Assembly: GCF_019923725.1 (NCBI RefSeq)
Contig: NZ_JAHXRI010000001.1
Span: forward strand, 186,001 to 250,000
Length of the DNA: 64,000 nt
Direction: 5' to 3'
From: Zwartia hollandica
Lineage (GTDB): Bacteria; Pseudomonadota; Gammaproteobacteria; Burkholderiales; Burkholderiaceae_B
Under the pieces are notes generated by a model, which did not search any database, was not told the origin of the DNA, and saw only the letters and a list, made by a program, of their open reading frames with translations. A program made the translations under genes and the position numbers. Below, in pieces: positions 57,102 to 64,000 of this stretch (positions within the stretch are counted from its first letter, which is position 1; the number at the start of each line of letters is the position of its first letter).

Positions 57102-59207
57102 TTAAGTTCGTAAATAATCTTCTTTCCCACGCATCCACCGATCTAGGTGTTTGCGAACCGTTTGCGGATCCGTCTCACGCAATACGATGGCTTGTTCCCG
57201 TGCAACAACGACCAACCCACCATCCTGAGCCAGATCAGCAAACTTCAATAACGTGAGTCCTGACTGCCGCGATCCCAATAGCTCACCAGGACCACGCAAG
57301 TCTAGGTCGCGCTGTGCGATCTCAAACCCATCCTGTGTTTCGTACATTGCCCGCAGTCGCTGACGAGCAAGCATCGACAGAGGAGTTTGATACATCAAGA
57401 CACACACCGACCGCTTTGCGCCTCGTCCAACGCGACCCCGTAACTGATGCAACTGAGCCAAGCCAAAGCGCTCAGCGTGTTCAATAATCATCAACGAGGC
57501 GTTAGGAACATCGACACCCACCTCGATAACCGTCGTCGCAACGAGCACATCAAGCTCAGCGTTCCTAAAGCTATTCATCACTAAAGCTTTCTCGGCAGGT
57601 GTCAAACGACCGTGTACCAAGCCAACACGCCGAGGACTCAACGCTTGAACAAGCTCCGCGTATGTGTCGACGGCATTTTGCAAATCTAACGCCTCGCTCT
57701 CTTCGATCAGGGGACAGACCCAGTAGGTTTGCTGACCTTCGGCACAGGCCTGCGCCACGTGCGCAATAATATCCATGCGACGGTCTGAGGCAAATAATTT
57801 GGTGACGACCGGAGTTCTCCCAGGCGGTAGTTCATCAATCGATGACACCTCAAGGTCGGCGTAAAAAGTCATCGCGAGCGTACGCGGAATGGGCGTCGCA
57901 CTCATTGTTAACTGATGCGGGATCAGATCCAGTGTTGTCCCCGCCACTGAGCCTCGGACTGCATCCTCGCCCTTACGGGATAAAGAGAGTCGTTGGCTAA
58001 CGCCAAAGCGATGTTGCTCATCGACAATAACGAGGCCTAAGGCACAGAACTCTACGCCCTCTTGGATGAGCGCCTGCGTGCCCACGACTAACTTAGCCTC
58101 GCCGGAGCGAATCGCCTCAAGCGACTCGCGCTTGGCCTTTACTGGCATGCTGCCTGCTAGCCAACAAACCTTCACCCCCAGAGGCTCAAACCACGAGTGC
58201 ATCTTATTGAAATGTTGCTCGGCAAGAAGCTCGGTTGGGGCCATTAGCGCTACTTGGGCATTGTGTGAGATCGCTCGCAGCGCTGCGAGGGCAGCAACAA
58301 TCGTCTTGCCGCTACCGACATCCCCCTGTAGCAATCGATACATCGGAAAGGAGCGTCCAAGATCGGACTCGATTTCTTGTAACACGCGCGCTTGTGCTGC
58401 CGTGAGTGCAAATGGCAGACTGGCGAGTAGGCGCTCGGTCAAAGAGGCGTCTTGCTTACCAGATACCACCGGACCCAAGGGACGGGCACGCCTAACTTGT
58501 CGTTGGTCTCTTGCTGCAGCGAGAGACAACTGCTGTGCTAGTAGCTCATCAAATTTAATACGCGTCCATGCGGGATGCGTGTGCTCGAGCAAACTGGTCG
58601 GGTCTAAATCCGCAGGTGGAGAGTGAATCGTTTGCAACGCCTCACGCAATTCCATCAGGCCAAGTCTGGAACGGATTGTGTGCGACAAGGTATCACACAA
58701 ATCTACCGTCGTCAGGGCTGAGCCAATCGCCTTGCGCAGACTGGCTTGCGATAATCCGTCAGTGGTAGGATAGACTGGTGTGAGCGCCATCGACAACGGC
58801 GCACCGGCGACACTTACCTTCGGATGCACCATCTCGAAGCCGTGACGAACCCCACGAACTTCGCCGCGCACGCGCCAGCGCTTTCCTGGCGTCATCTGTG
58901 CTTGTTGACTTGGATAGAATGTCAACCAACGCAAGTGAATCTCGCCTGACTCGTCGCGCAGAACCGCCGTCAACTGCCGACGGGGTTTGAGGACGATTTC
59001 GCTACGCACCACCTCACCTTCGATTTGCGACATCAGCCCAGGGCGCGCGGAGGCGATCGGCATAATTTGCGTCTCGTCCTCGTATCGCAGCGGGAGATGC
59101 AATACAAAATCTTCGGCGCTCATCAGCCCTAAGCGCAAAAATTTAGACTCGAGGCTAAGAGCGGGTGTCTTAGCACTCTGGCGTTTTGGTGCAGAACGAG
59201 CACTCAC
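57102..59207 (-). CDS. recG: ATP-dependent DNA helicase RecG
   Basis: A branch-migration helicase of 701 residues that rescues stalled forks and processes recombination intermediates. An N-terminal wedge/OB domain (SQIEGEVVRSEIVLKPRRQL) precedes the SF2 core: Walker A LLQGDVGSGKTIVAALAAL, DEQHRFGVSQR for motif II, MSATPIPRTLAMTFYADL for motif III, and QLRGRVGRGAKRSVCVL for motif VI. It lies 31 bases before oxyR, a pairing seen in other Burkholderiales. Confidence 0.97.
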   Translation of the reverse strand: MSARSAPKRQSAKTPALSLESKFLRLGLMSAEDFVLHLPLRYEDETQIMPIASARPGLMSQIEGEVVRSEIVLKPRRQLTAVLRDESGEIHLRWLTFYPSQQAQMTPGKRWRVRGEVRGVRHGFEMVHPKVSVAGAPLSMALTPVYPTTDGLSQASLRKAIGSALTTVDLCDTLSHTIRSRLGLMELREALQTIHSPPADLDPTSLLEHTHPAWTRIKFDELLAQQLSLAAARDQRQVRRARPLGPVVSGKQDASLTERLLASLPFALTAAQARVLQEIESDLGRSFPMYRLLQGDVGSGKTIVAALAALRAISHNAQVALMAPTELLAEQHFNKMHSWFEPLGVKVCWLAGSMPVKAKRESLEAIRSGEAKLVVGTQALIQEGVEFCALGLVIVDEQHRFGVSQRLSLSRKGEDAVRGSVAGTTLDLIPHQLTMSATPIPRTLAMTFYADLEVSSIDELPPGRTPVVTKLFASDRRMDIIAHVAQACAEGQQTYWVCPLIEESEALDLQNAVDTYAELVQALSPRRVGLVHGRLTPAEKALVMNSFRNAELDVLVATTVIEVGVDVPNASLMIIEHAERFGLAQLHQLRGRVGRGAKRSVCVLMYQTPLSMLARQRLRAMYETQDGFEIAQRDLDLRGPGELLGSRQSGLTLLKFADLAQDGGLVVVAREQAIVLRETDPQTVRKHLDRWMRGKEDYLRT

Positions 59208-59236
59208 GTCAGCGACAAGCGACGAATGGCGAGTTC

Positions 59237-59623
59237 TTAAACGACGATAATCGCTTCAATCTCAAATTGCGCACCCTTCGGTAGGCTCGAGACGCCGACC
59301 GTTGAGCGTGCAGGAAAAGGCTGTGGCAAGCGCTCAGCCATCAAAGCATTCACGATGCCAAACTGTCCCAAGTCCGTGAGAAACAAATTCAGTTTAATAA
59401 TATTTTCAAGCGAACCACCGGCAGCCTCAATCACCGCCTGCATGTTTGAAAACGCTTGTTTGACTTGATCTTCAAACTTGTCAGACACCATTTCACCGGT
59501 GCTAGGTACTAGACCAATCTGACCAGACAAGAAGATCATCTTGCCGGTTGGCGCCTGGACCGCCTGTGAATACGGACCAACCGCAGCGGGAGCTTTGGCT
59601 GTGTGAATGATCTGTTTGGACAT
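59237..59623 (-). CDS. ridA: RidA family reactive-intermediate deaminase
   Basis: A 128-residue protein of the YjgF/YER057c/UK114 family. It hydrolyses 2-aminoacrylate-type enamines released by PLP enzymes, protecting them from damage. Typical parts are HTAKAPAAVGPYSQAVQAP, FLSGQIGLVPSTGEM and the C-terminal ARSTVGVSSLPKGAQFEIEA, whose Arg binds the substrate carboxylate. It lies 29 bases upstream of recG on the same strand. Confidence 0.94.
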   Translation of the reverse strand: MSKQIIHTAKAPAAVGPYSQAVQAPTGKMIFLSGQIGLVPSTGEMVSDKFEDQVKQAFSNMQAVIEAAGGSLENIIKLNLFLTDLGQFGIVNALMAERLPQPFPARSTVGVSSLPKGAQFEIEAIIVV

Positions 59624-59707
59624 GAGAGACTCCTGGATTTGACTATCAAAATTTTATAGACAATAGTTTAATCCAATTGCTCTGGAATGTCCCCTACAAA
59701 CACGCCT

Positions 59708-61165
59708 TCACGCAGCGATATCGGCCCCGCCTGCATCCATCCCTAGTTCCCGCAATTTACGGGTAATCGTATTGCGCCCCATCCCGAGCCGCGCTGCAGC
59801 TTCTACACGTCTGCCGCGACACACATCTAGGGAAGCTTGCAAGATGGTGCGCTCAAACATCTGGGTCAAAACCAACCAGACCTCAGGATCGGAGCGTGAT
59901 AGACGTAGCGTCGCATCAGTGGCTAACAGCTGCTGCCAAGTTCGGTGCTGCGCCTCGGGTTGAACACTCATACCAACCGCAGCGATTGGCAACTGGGCCG
60001 CGCGAACTTCTGGGGGTAAATCCGCTACACCGACAGTCTGGCCCGGTGCCATGACAGTTAACCAATGACAAAAGTTTTCGAGCTGCCGAACATTACCTGG
60101 AAAATCGAAATGCGCGAGCGCCTGCATCGCGGGCTCAGAGATGCGTTTAATAGGCACACCTACTCCACGTGCCGACATCGCCAGAAAGTGTCTAGCCAAT
60201 TCTGGCACGTCCTCGCGACGCTCCCGCAAAGGTGGCAAACGGAGTCGTATCACGTTTAGTCGATGAAATAAGTCTTCACGAAACTTTCCTTCACGGACAC
60301 GATCTTCCAACGGCTGGTGCGTAGCGGCGACAATACGCACATCCACTCGGACAGGCTGAGAACCACCCACACGGTAAAACGTACCATCGGACAATACCCG
60401 TAGCAGTCGCGTCTGCAACTCGAAGGGCATGTCACCGATCTCATCTAGAAAGAGCGTACCGCCACTTGCTTCTTCAAAACGCCCACGCCTAAGTGCGTTC
60501 GCGCCAGTGAAGGCGCCGCGTTCGTGCCCAAACAACTCCGCTTCGAGTAAGTCCCTCGGAATCGCAGCAGTGTTTAAAGCGATGAAGGGGCCTTTTGCGC
60601 GCGCGCCATGACTATGAAGCGCGTGCGCGACGAGCTCCTTACCGGTTCCAGACTCACCGGTAATCAGCACCGTGACATTTGACTGAGCCAAACGACCAAT
60701 GGCTCGGAATACTTCCTGCATGGCGACCGAAGAAGACTGAGTCAATATTCCCTTGTCTTGAGATATATCCGATCTTCCAACACCGATAGCGACCTCTTCG
60801 GCTTCGGGCTCCTGCACAGCGCGTGATATCAATGCCACGGCATCATTGATATCGAATGGCTTGGCCAAATAATCAAACGCTCCACCCTGGAATGCCGTCA
60901 CCGTACTATCTAGATCACTAAAAGCGGTCATGATAATGACCGGTAAGCTAGGATACTTTTCCTTCACGTGCTTGAGCAGTTCGAAACCATCTGTGCCTGG
61001 CATGCGAATATCGGAAATCAACGCGGCCGGTATCTCGGTTCGCAAGGCTGCTGAAACTTCGTTCGCACTGACGAAACTTCTGGTGACCATACCAGCACGA
61101 CCCAACGCTTTCTCTAATACCCAGCGAATGGCCTGGTCATCATCAACGATCCAGACAGGTTTCAT
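59708..61165 (-). CDS. ntrC: Nitrogen regulation response regulator NtrC
   Basis: A 485-residue sigma-54 enhancer-binding activator. The receiver domain has the phosphoacceptor Asp52 (ALISDIRMPGTDG). The AAA+ domain carries Walker A GESGTGKELVAHAL near residue 170, the sigma-54-contacting GAFTGA (GAFTGANALRRGRFEEA), and the Walker B LFLDEIGDMP. A Fis-type HTH ends the protein (AAARLGMGRNTITRKLRELG). The ATG overlaps the ntrB stop by 4 bases. It should activate glnA at the sites found upstream of that gene. Confidence 0.97.
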   Translation of the reverse strand: MKPVWIVDDDQAIRWVLEKALGRAGMVTRSFVSANEVSAALRTEIPAALISDIRMPGTDGFELLKHVKEKYPSLPVIIMTAFSDLDSTVTAFQGGAFDYLAKPFDINDAVALISRAVQEPEAEEVAIGVGRSDISQDKGILTQSSSVAMQEVFRAIGRLAQSNVTVLITGESGTGKELVAHALHSHGARAKGPFIALNTAAIPRDLLEAELFGHERGAFTGANALRRGRFEEASGGTLFLDEIGDMPFELQTRLLRVLSDGTFYRVGGSQPVRVDVRIVAATHQPLEDRVREGKFREDLFHRLNVIRLRLPPLRERREDVPELARHFLAMSARGVGVPIKRISEPAMQALAHFDFPGNVRQLENFCHWLTVMAPGQTVGVADLPPEVRAAQLPIAAVGMSVQPEAQHRTWQQLLATDATLRLSRSDPEVWLVLTQMFERTILQASLDVCRGRRVEAAARLGMGRNTITRKLRELGMDAGGADIAA

Positions 61166-62214
61166 AACGACTCCAAAGGTAACATCAGCCGAAACTCGGT
61201 GTGTCCGGGTTTCGAGTCAAATTCAATTACGCCACCATGCTGTTGGACGAAATCCTGCGCAAGGCTCAGGCCTAAGCCCGTTCCACCATCACGCCCAGTC
61301 ACAAGTGGATGAAAAATCCGGTCTTGAATTGTCTCGGGCACGCCAGGTCCATTGTCTAGTACAGATACGACAACGGCCATGCGATGTTGTTTATGTCGCA
61401 ATAAAACTTGTCGTGCGACTCGCGTTTTGATTGTGATATGCGGCGATGCAATTTGTGCTGATCCTGTCAGCACTTGCGCAGCGTTTCGCACGACATTTAA
61501 TAGCGCTTGCATCAAGCGTGCAGGGTCTGCGCGAAACTCTGGCATCGACGCGTCGTAGTCACGCTGCAATGCGACGCTGCGAAACTCGGCGCGTACCAGT
61601 GCACAGACACGCTCGCACACCTCATGGATATTGACTGACTGCCATTGCACTGGCATGCGTTGAGGCGCCGCTAAGCGATCTACCAAAGCCTGCAAACGAT
61701 CCGCTTCAGAAATAATAACTTGTGTGTACTCCTGCAACGCAGGGTCGGGCAATTCAGACTCGAGCAACTGCGCAGCGCCGCGTAACCCCCCAAGCGGATT
61801 CTTCACCTCATGCGCCAGGTTGCGCAACAACTCATGCTGCGTTTCGATTTCGTCAACCAAGCGAATACTGCGATCGACCAGCACACGCTGCTCGATATCT
61901 TTAACTTCAATGAGAGCGGCCCAAGGTCGCCCAAGGAGCGCAATCGAAGTCACACTGACTTCGACAGAATCTGCACCTCGACGTGTGTGTGCGAACTGGC
62001 GGCAATCATCCACTGCACCCGAACACGCTTGCCGGAAAGACTGCTCAAGCGCAGCATCACGCTCAAACAAATGGGCGGCTGGCCACCCTACCAGGGAACG
62101 CCTAGACCGCCCGAACATCACTTCTGCCGCCGCATTCGCTTGTGCAACTTCGCCGTTCTGGTTCAGTAACAGAACCGTCGTGGCGAGTAGATCGAAAGCT
62201 TCAACGGAGTTCAT
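61162..62214 (-). CDS. ntrB: Nitrogen regulation sensor kinase NtrB
   Basis: A 350-residue soluble histidine kinase/phosphatase for NtrC, controlled by PII. An N-terminal PAS domain (residues 1-110) is followed by the phosphoacceptor His135 in LRNLAHEVKNPLGGLRGAAQ and an ATPase with N box NVVRNAAQVL, DNGPGVPETIQDRIFHPLV and GGTGLGLSLAQDFV. It lacks membrane segments, as expected. It lies 42 bases after glnA and is coupled to ntrC. Confidence 0.96.
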   Translation of the reverse strand: MNSVEAFDLLATTVLLLNQNGEVAQANAAAEVMFGRSRRSLVGWPAAHLFERDAALEQSFRQACSGAVDDCRQFAHTRRGADSVEVSVTSIALLGRPWAALIEVKDIEQRVLVDRSIRLVDEIETQHELLRNLAHEVKNPLGGLRGAAQLLESELPDPALQEYTQVIISEADRLQALVDRLAAPQRMPVQWQSVNIHEVCERVCALVRAEFRSVALQRDYDASMPEFRADPARLMQALLNVVRNAAQVLTGSAQIASPHITIKTRVARQVLLRHKQHRMAVVVSVLDNGPGVPETIQDRIFHPLVTGRDGGTGLGLSLAQDFVQQHGGVIEFDSKPGHTEFRLMLPLESL

Positions 62215-62256
62215 GGGTATCAGGCCGGGAGGCCCGACCCCAAATTTGTCGGCAGT

Positions 62257-63669
62257 TTAGAGGCTGTAGTAAAGATCAAACTCAACAGGGTGCGTTGTCA
62301 TGCGCAGACGGTTGACTTCCTGCATCTTTAATTCAACGTATGCATCAAGCATCTCGTTTGTGAACACGCCACCACGGGTCAAGAACTCGCGGTCTTTGTT
62401 CAGCTCTTCAAGAGCTTGTTCCAGTGAGCTGCACACTGTTGGGATCTTTGCATCCTCTTCAGGTGGCAAGTCGTACAAGTTTTTGTCTGCTGGATCGCCA
62501 GGGTGAATCTTGTTCTGCACACCATCCAGACCCGCCATCATCAATGCCGAGAAAGCCAAGTATGGGTTGGCCAGTGGATCTGGGAAGCGCGCTTCAATGC
62601 GACGACCTTTGGGGTTTGCAACATAAGGAATGCGGATCGAAGCAGAGCGGTTGCGTGCCGAGTAGGCAAGCTTCACAGGCGCTTCGTAGTGTGGGACCAA
62701 ACGCTTGTATGAGTTCGTACCTGGATTGGTGATTGCATTCAGTGCACGTGCGTGCTTGATGATGCCGCCGATGTAGTACAGCGCAAACTCAGACAGACCG
62801 GCATAACCATTGCCTGCGAACAAATTCTGACCGTCTTTCCATATCGACTGATGCACGTGCATGCCCGAGCCGTTGTCACCGACAATTGGCTTCGGCATGA
62901 AGGTGGCTGTCTTGCCGTAGGCATGAGCAACGTTGTGAATCGTGTACTTCATGATTTGGTTCCAGTCCGCACGTGTAACGAGTGTGCTGAACTTGGTGCC
63001 GATCTCGAGCTGACCAGCGCCAGCCACTTCGTGATGGTGCACTTCCACTGGAATGCCAGCTTCTTCGAGCAACAAGCACATCTCTGAACGCATGTCTTGC
63101 ATTGAGTCGACCGGAGGAACGGGGAAATAGCCGCCCTTCACCTTAGGACGGTGGGCCAAGTTACCGCCTTCGAATTCCATGCCAGTTGACCATGAGCCTT
63201 CTTCGGACTTGATCTTGACGTGGCAGCCGGACATGTCGTCGCCCCAGGTCACGCCGTCAAAAACGAAGAACTCTGGCTCAGGACCAAAAAAGGCTGTGTC
63301 ACCCAGACCACTGGACTTCAGATAGGCTTCTGCGCGTTTTGCCAACGAGCGTGGATCGCGTTCGTAACCTTTCATGTCCGAGGGCTCGACCACATCACAT
63401 GTCAGAATCATGGTCGACTCTTCACGGAACGGATCCATGTGCGCTGTCGCTGGATCTGGAATCAACAGCATGTCTGAAGCTTCAATGCCTTTCCAGCCAG
63501 CGATCGACGAACCGTCAAATGCATGACCGTCCTTGAATTTCTCTTCGCCCATTTGGCTGACAGGCACCGAGACGTGTTGCTCTTTGCCCATTGTGTCCGT
63601 AAAACGGAAATCAACAAACTTGACTTCGTTTTCGGCAATCTTCTTCAGAACATCTTTAGAGGTGGTCAT
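62257..63669 (-). CDS. glnA: Glutamine synthetase, type I
   Basis: Makes glutamine from glutamate, ammonia and ATP; a dodecameric enzyme of 470 residues. Signatures present are [20 protein letters not shown], the metal-binding [19 protein letters not shown], and [20 protein letters not shown]. The adenylylation Tyr lies in [16 protein letters not shown] near residue 398, so GlnE-type control is expected (type I-beta). It leads a glnA-ntrB-ntrC set driven from a sigma-54 promoter with NtrC sites. Confidence 0.98.
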   Translation of the reverse strand: MTTSKDVLKKIAENEVKFVDFRFTDTMGKEQHVSVPVSQMGEEKFKDGHAFDGSSIAGWKGIEASDMLLIPDPATAHMDPFREESTMILTCDVVEPSDMKGYERDPRSLAKRAEAYLKSSGLGDTAFFGPEPEFFVFDGVTWGDDMSGCHVKIKSEEGSWSTGMEFEGGNLAHRPKVKGGYFPVPPVDSMQDMRSEMCLLLEEAGIPVEVHHHEVAGAGQLEIGTKFSTLVTRADWNQIMKYTIHNVAHAYGKTATFMPKPIVGDNGSGMHVHQSIWKDGQNLFAGNGYAGLSEFALYYIGGIIKHARALNAITNPGTNSYKRLVPHYEAPVKLAYSARNRSASIRIPYVANPKGRRIEARFPDPLANPYLAFSALMMAGLDGVQNKIHPGDPADKNLYDLPPEEDAKIPTVCSSLEQALEELNKDREFLTRGGVFTNEMLDAYVELKMQEVNRLRMTTHPVEFDLYYSL

Positions 63670-63754
63670 TATTGACTCCGGATATGAATTAGAAGGAATG
63701 ACTGACTGCTATCGTGGTTGAAACTGACAAGCAATTTTACCTTGGCAGAACCAA

Positions 63755-63770
63755 AGCAATTTTTGTGCCA
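63755..63770 (-). promoter_or_regulatory. Sigma-54 promoter of glnA
   Basis: On the minus strand this reads TGGCACAAAAATTGCT, a very good match to the sigma-54 consensus TGGCAC-N5-TTGCW, with the -24 GG and -12 GC correctly spaced. Transcription would start near 63743, leaving a leader of about 74 bases before the glnA ATG at 63669. Confidence 0.92.
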
Positions 63771-63809
63771 GCAAGCAAGTCATGAAATAGCCCTGTTGCG
63801 GGGCTTTTA

Positions 63810-63830
63810 TTTGCACTAATATAGTGCAAA
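63810..63830. promoter_or_regulatory. NtrC-binding site 1 upstream of glnA
   Basis: A perfect palindrome: TTTGCACTA, three bases, TAGTGCAAA. The core TGCAC-N7-GTGCA fits the NtrC enhancer consensus. Its centre is about 77 bases upstream of the predicted glnA start. Confidence 0.85.
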
Positions 63831-63852
63831 TGCGCACTTCATGTGCATTTAA

Positions 63853-63869
63853 TGCACTTTTATGGTGCT
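63853..63869. promoter_or_regulatory. NtrC-binding site 2 upstream of glnA
   Basis: TGCACTTTTATGGTGCT, matching TGCAC-N7-GTGCA except for the final base. It lies about 118 bases upstream of the predicted start and overlaps the stop codon of the upstream gene. Two sites allow cooperative NtrC binding as at other glnA enhancers. Confidence 0.7.
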
Positions 63870-64000
63870 AATCAAGAAAAGATTCTTGCAACTCGTTTAG
63901 AAAGCGCCAGCCTAGCGGAGTTGCTTGATAGCGGTCCGTTATGTCCGCTAATAGCCCTTTCTGCCTGGCTCCAGCTAGCATCTTCGCAAAACCAGCAGGC
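63868..64000 (-). CDS. C-terminus of a HemW/HemN-like radical SAM protein (partial)
   Basis: A minus-strand frame entering from the right edge codes for 43 residues and a TAG stop at 63868-63870. The end reads YQATPLGWRFLNELQESFLD, which resembles the C-terminal winged-helix tail of HemW (heme chaperone, formerly called oxygen-independent coproporphyrinogen oxidase-like). The radical SAM core lies outside the window, so the assignment rests on this tail only. Its stop overlaps NtrC site 2. Confidence 0.6.
   Translation of the reverse strand, partial: PAGFAKMLAGARQKGLLADITDRYQATPLGWRFLNELQESFLD

Noticed and set aside
58066-58626. A 186-codon plus-strand frame opposite recG.
   Set aside because: Rich in Ser, Arg and Cys with no family resemblance; it mirrors the codon pattern of recG and is a shadow frame.
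62223-62234. A GGCC-GGGA-GGCC hairpin between glnA and ntrB as an attenuator.
   Set aside because: Only four strong base pairs and no U-tract; an attenuator is plausible from other bacteria but not supported here.

Overview
The window is chromosomal DNA of a betaproteobacterium, most likely of the Burkholderiales, family Alcaligenaceae. This rests on close resemblance of many proteins to remembered Bordetella-type sequences (PyrH, Frr, RatA), on the conserved rpsB-to-rnhB supercluster, and on the ubiA-oxyR-recG and folC-dedD-cvpA-purF orders. Base composition looks moderate, near 50-55% G+C by eye, which is lower than in Bordetella. No species can be named from sequence alone. Coding density is very high. 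I found no insertion sequences, prophage, CRISPR arrays, tRNA or rRNA genes, and no intergenic gap above about 200 bases.

Layout. (1) 1-3772, minus strand: a partial exported protein at the edge, then tatD, holB, tmk and mltG, mostly coupled by 4-base overlaps. ygfZ diverges from mltG. (2) 4898-8126, minus: a coupled valine-catabolism trio (acyl-CoA dehydrogenase, 3-hydroxyisobutyryl-CoA hydrolase, 3-hydroxyisobutyrate dehydrogenase). (3) 8188-15412: ratA-rnfH and smpB, usually neighbours, are separated by an mltD-like lytic transglycosylase and a three-gene membrane O-acylation operon (MBOAT, DHHW/AlgX-like protein, SGNH hydrolase). This is the most interesting accessory locus. (4) ppsA and its regulator ppsR, divergent. 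(5) 18867-34232, minus: the envelope and translation supercluster rpsB-tsf-pyrH-frr-uppS-cdsA-dxr-rseP-bamA-skp-lpxD-fabZ-lpxA-lpxB-rnhB-trmH-like. (6) 34400-38304, plus: map, glnD, dsbB. (7) 38273-42493, minus: folC, a SPOR protein, cvpA, purF. (8) 42606-50012, plus: an EamA transporter, an NRDE protein, the LexA-controlled mutasome operon imuA-imuB-dnaE2, and yqeY. (9) 50026-53012: a PaaI-like thioesterase, a lipoprotein, a DUF423 protein, and a thiolase paired with a zinc OB-fold protein. (10) 53111-63669, minus: a DUF945 protein, proC, ubiA, oxyR, recG, ridA, ntrC, ntrB, glnA. The right edge holds a partial gene whose end resembles HemW/HemN.

How the genes work together. Nitrogen control is prominent: glnA-ntrBC has a sigma-54 promoter with upstream NtrC-type sites, and glnD encodes the PII uridylyltransferase that feeds NtrB. 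Envelope building is the second theme: lipid A (lpxA, lpxB, lpxD, fabZ), outer-membrane protein assembly (bamA, skp, rseP), lipid carrier and phospholipid supply (uppS, cdsA, dxr), peptidoglycan cleavage (mltG, mltD) and periplasmic O-acylation. DNA repair and stress form a third: the SOS mutasome with a clear LexA box, recG, and an OxyR that keeps both redox cysteines.
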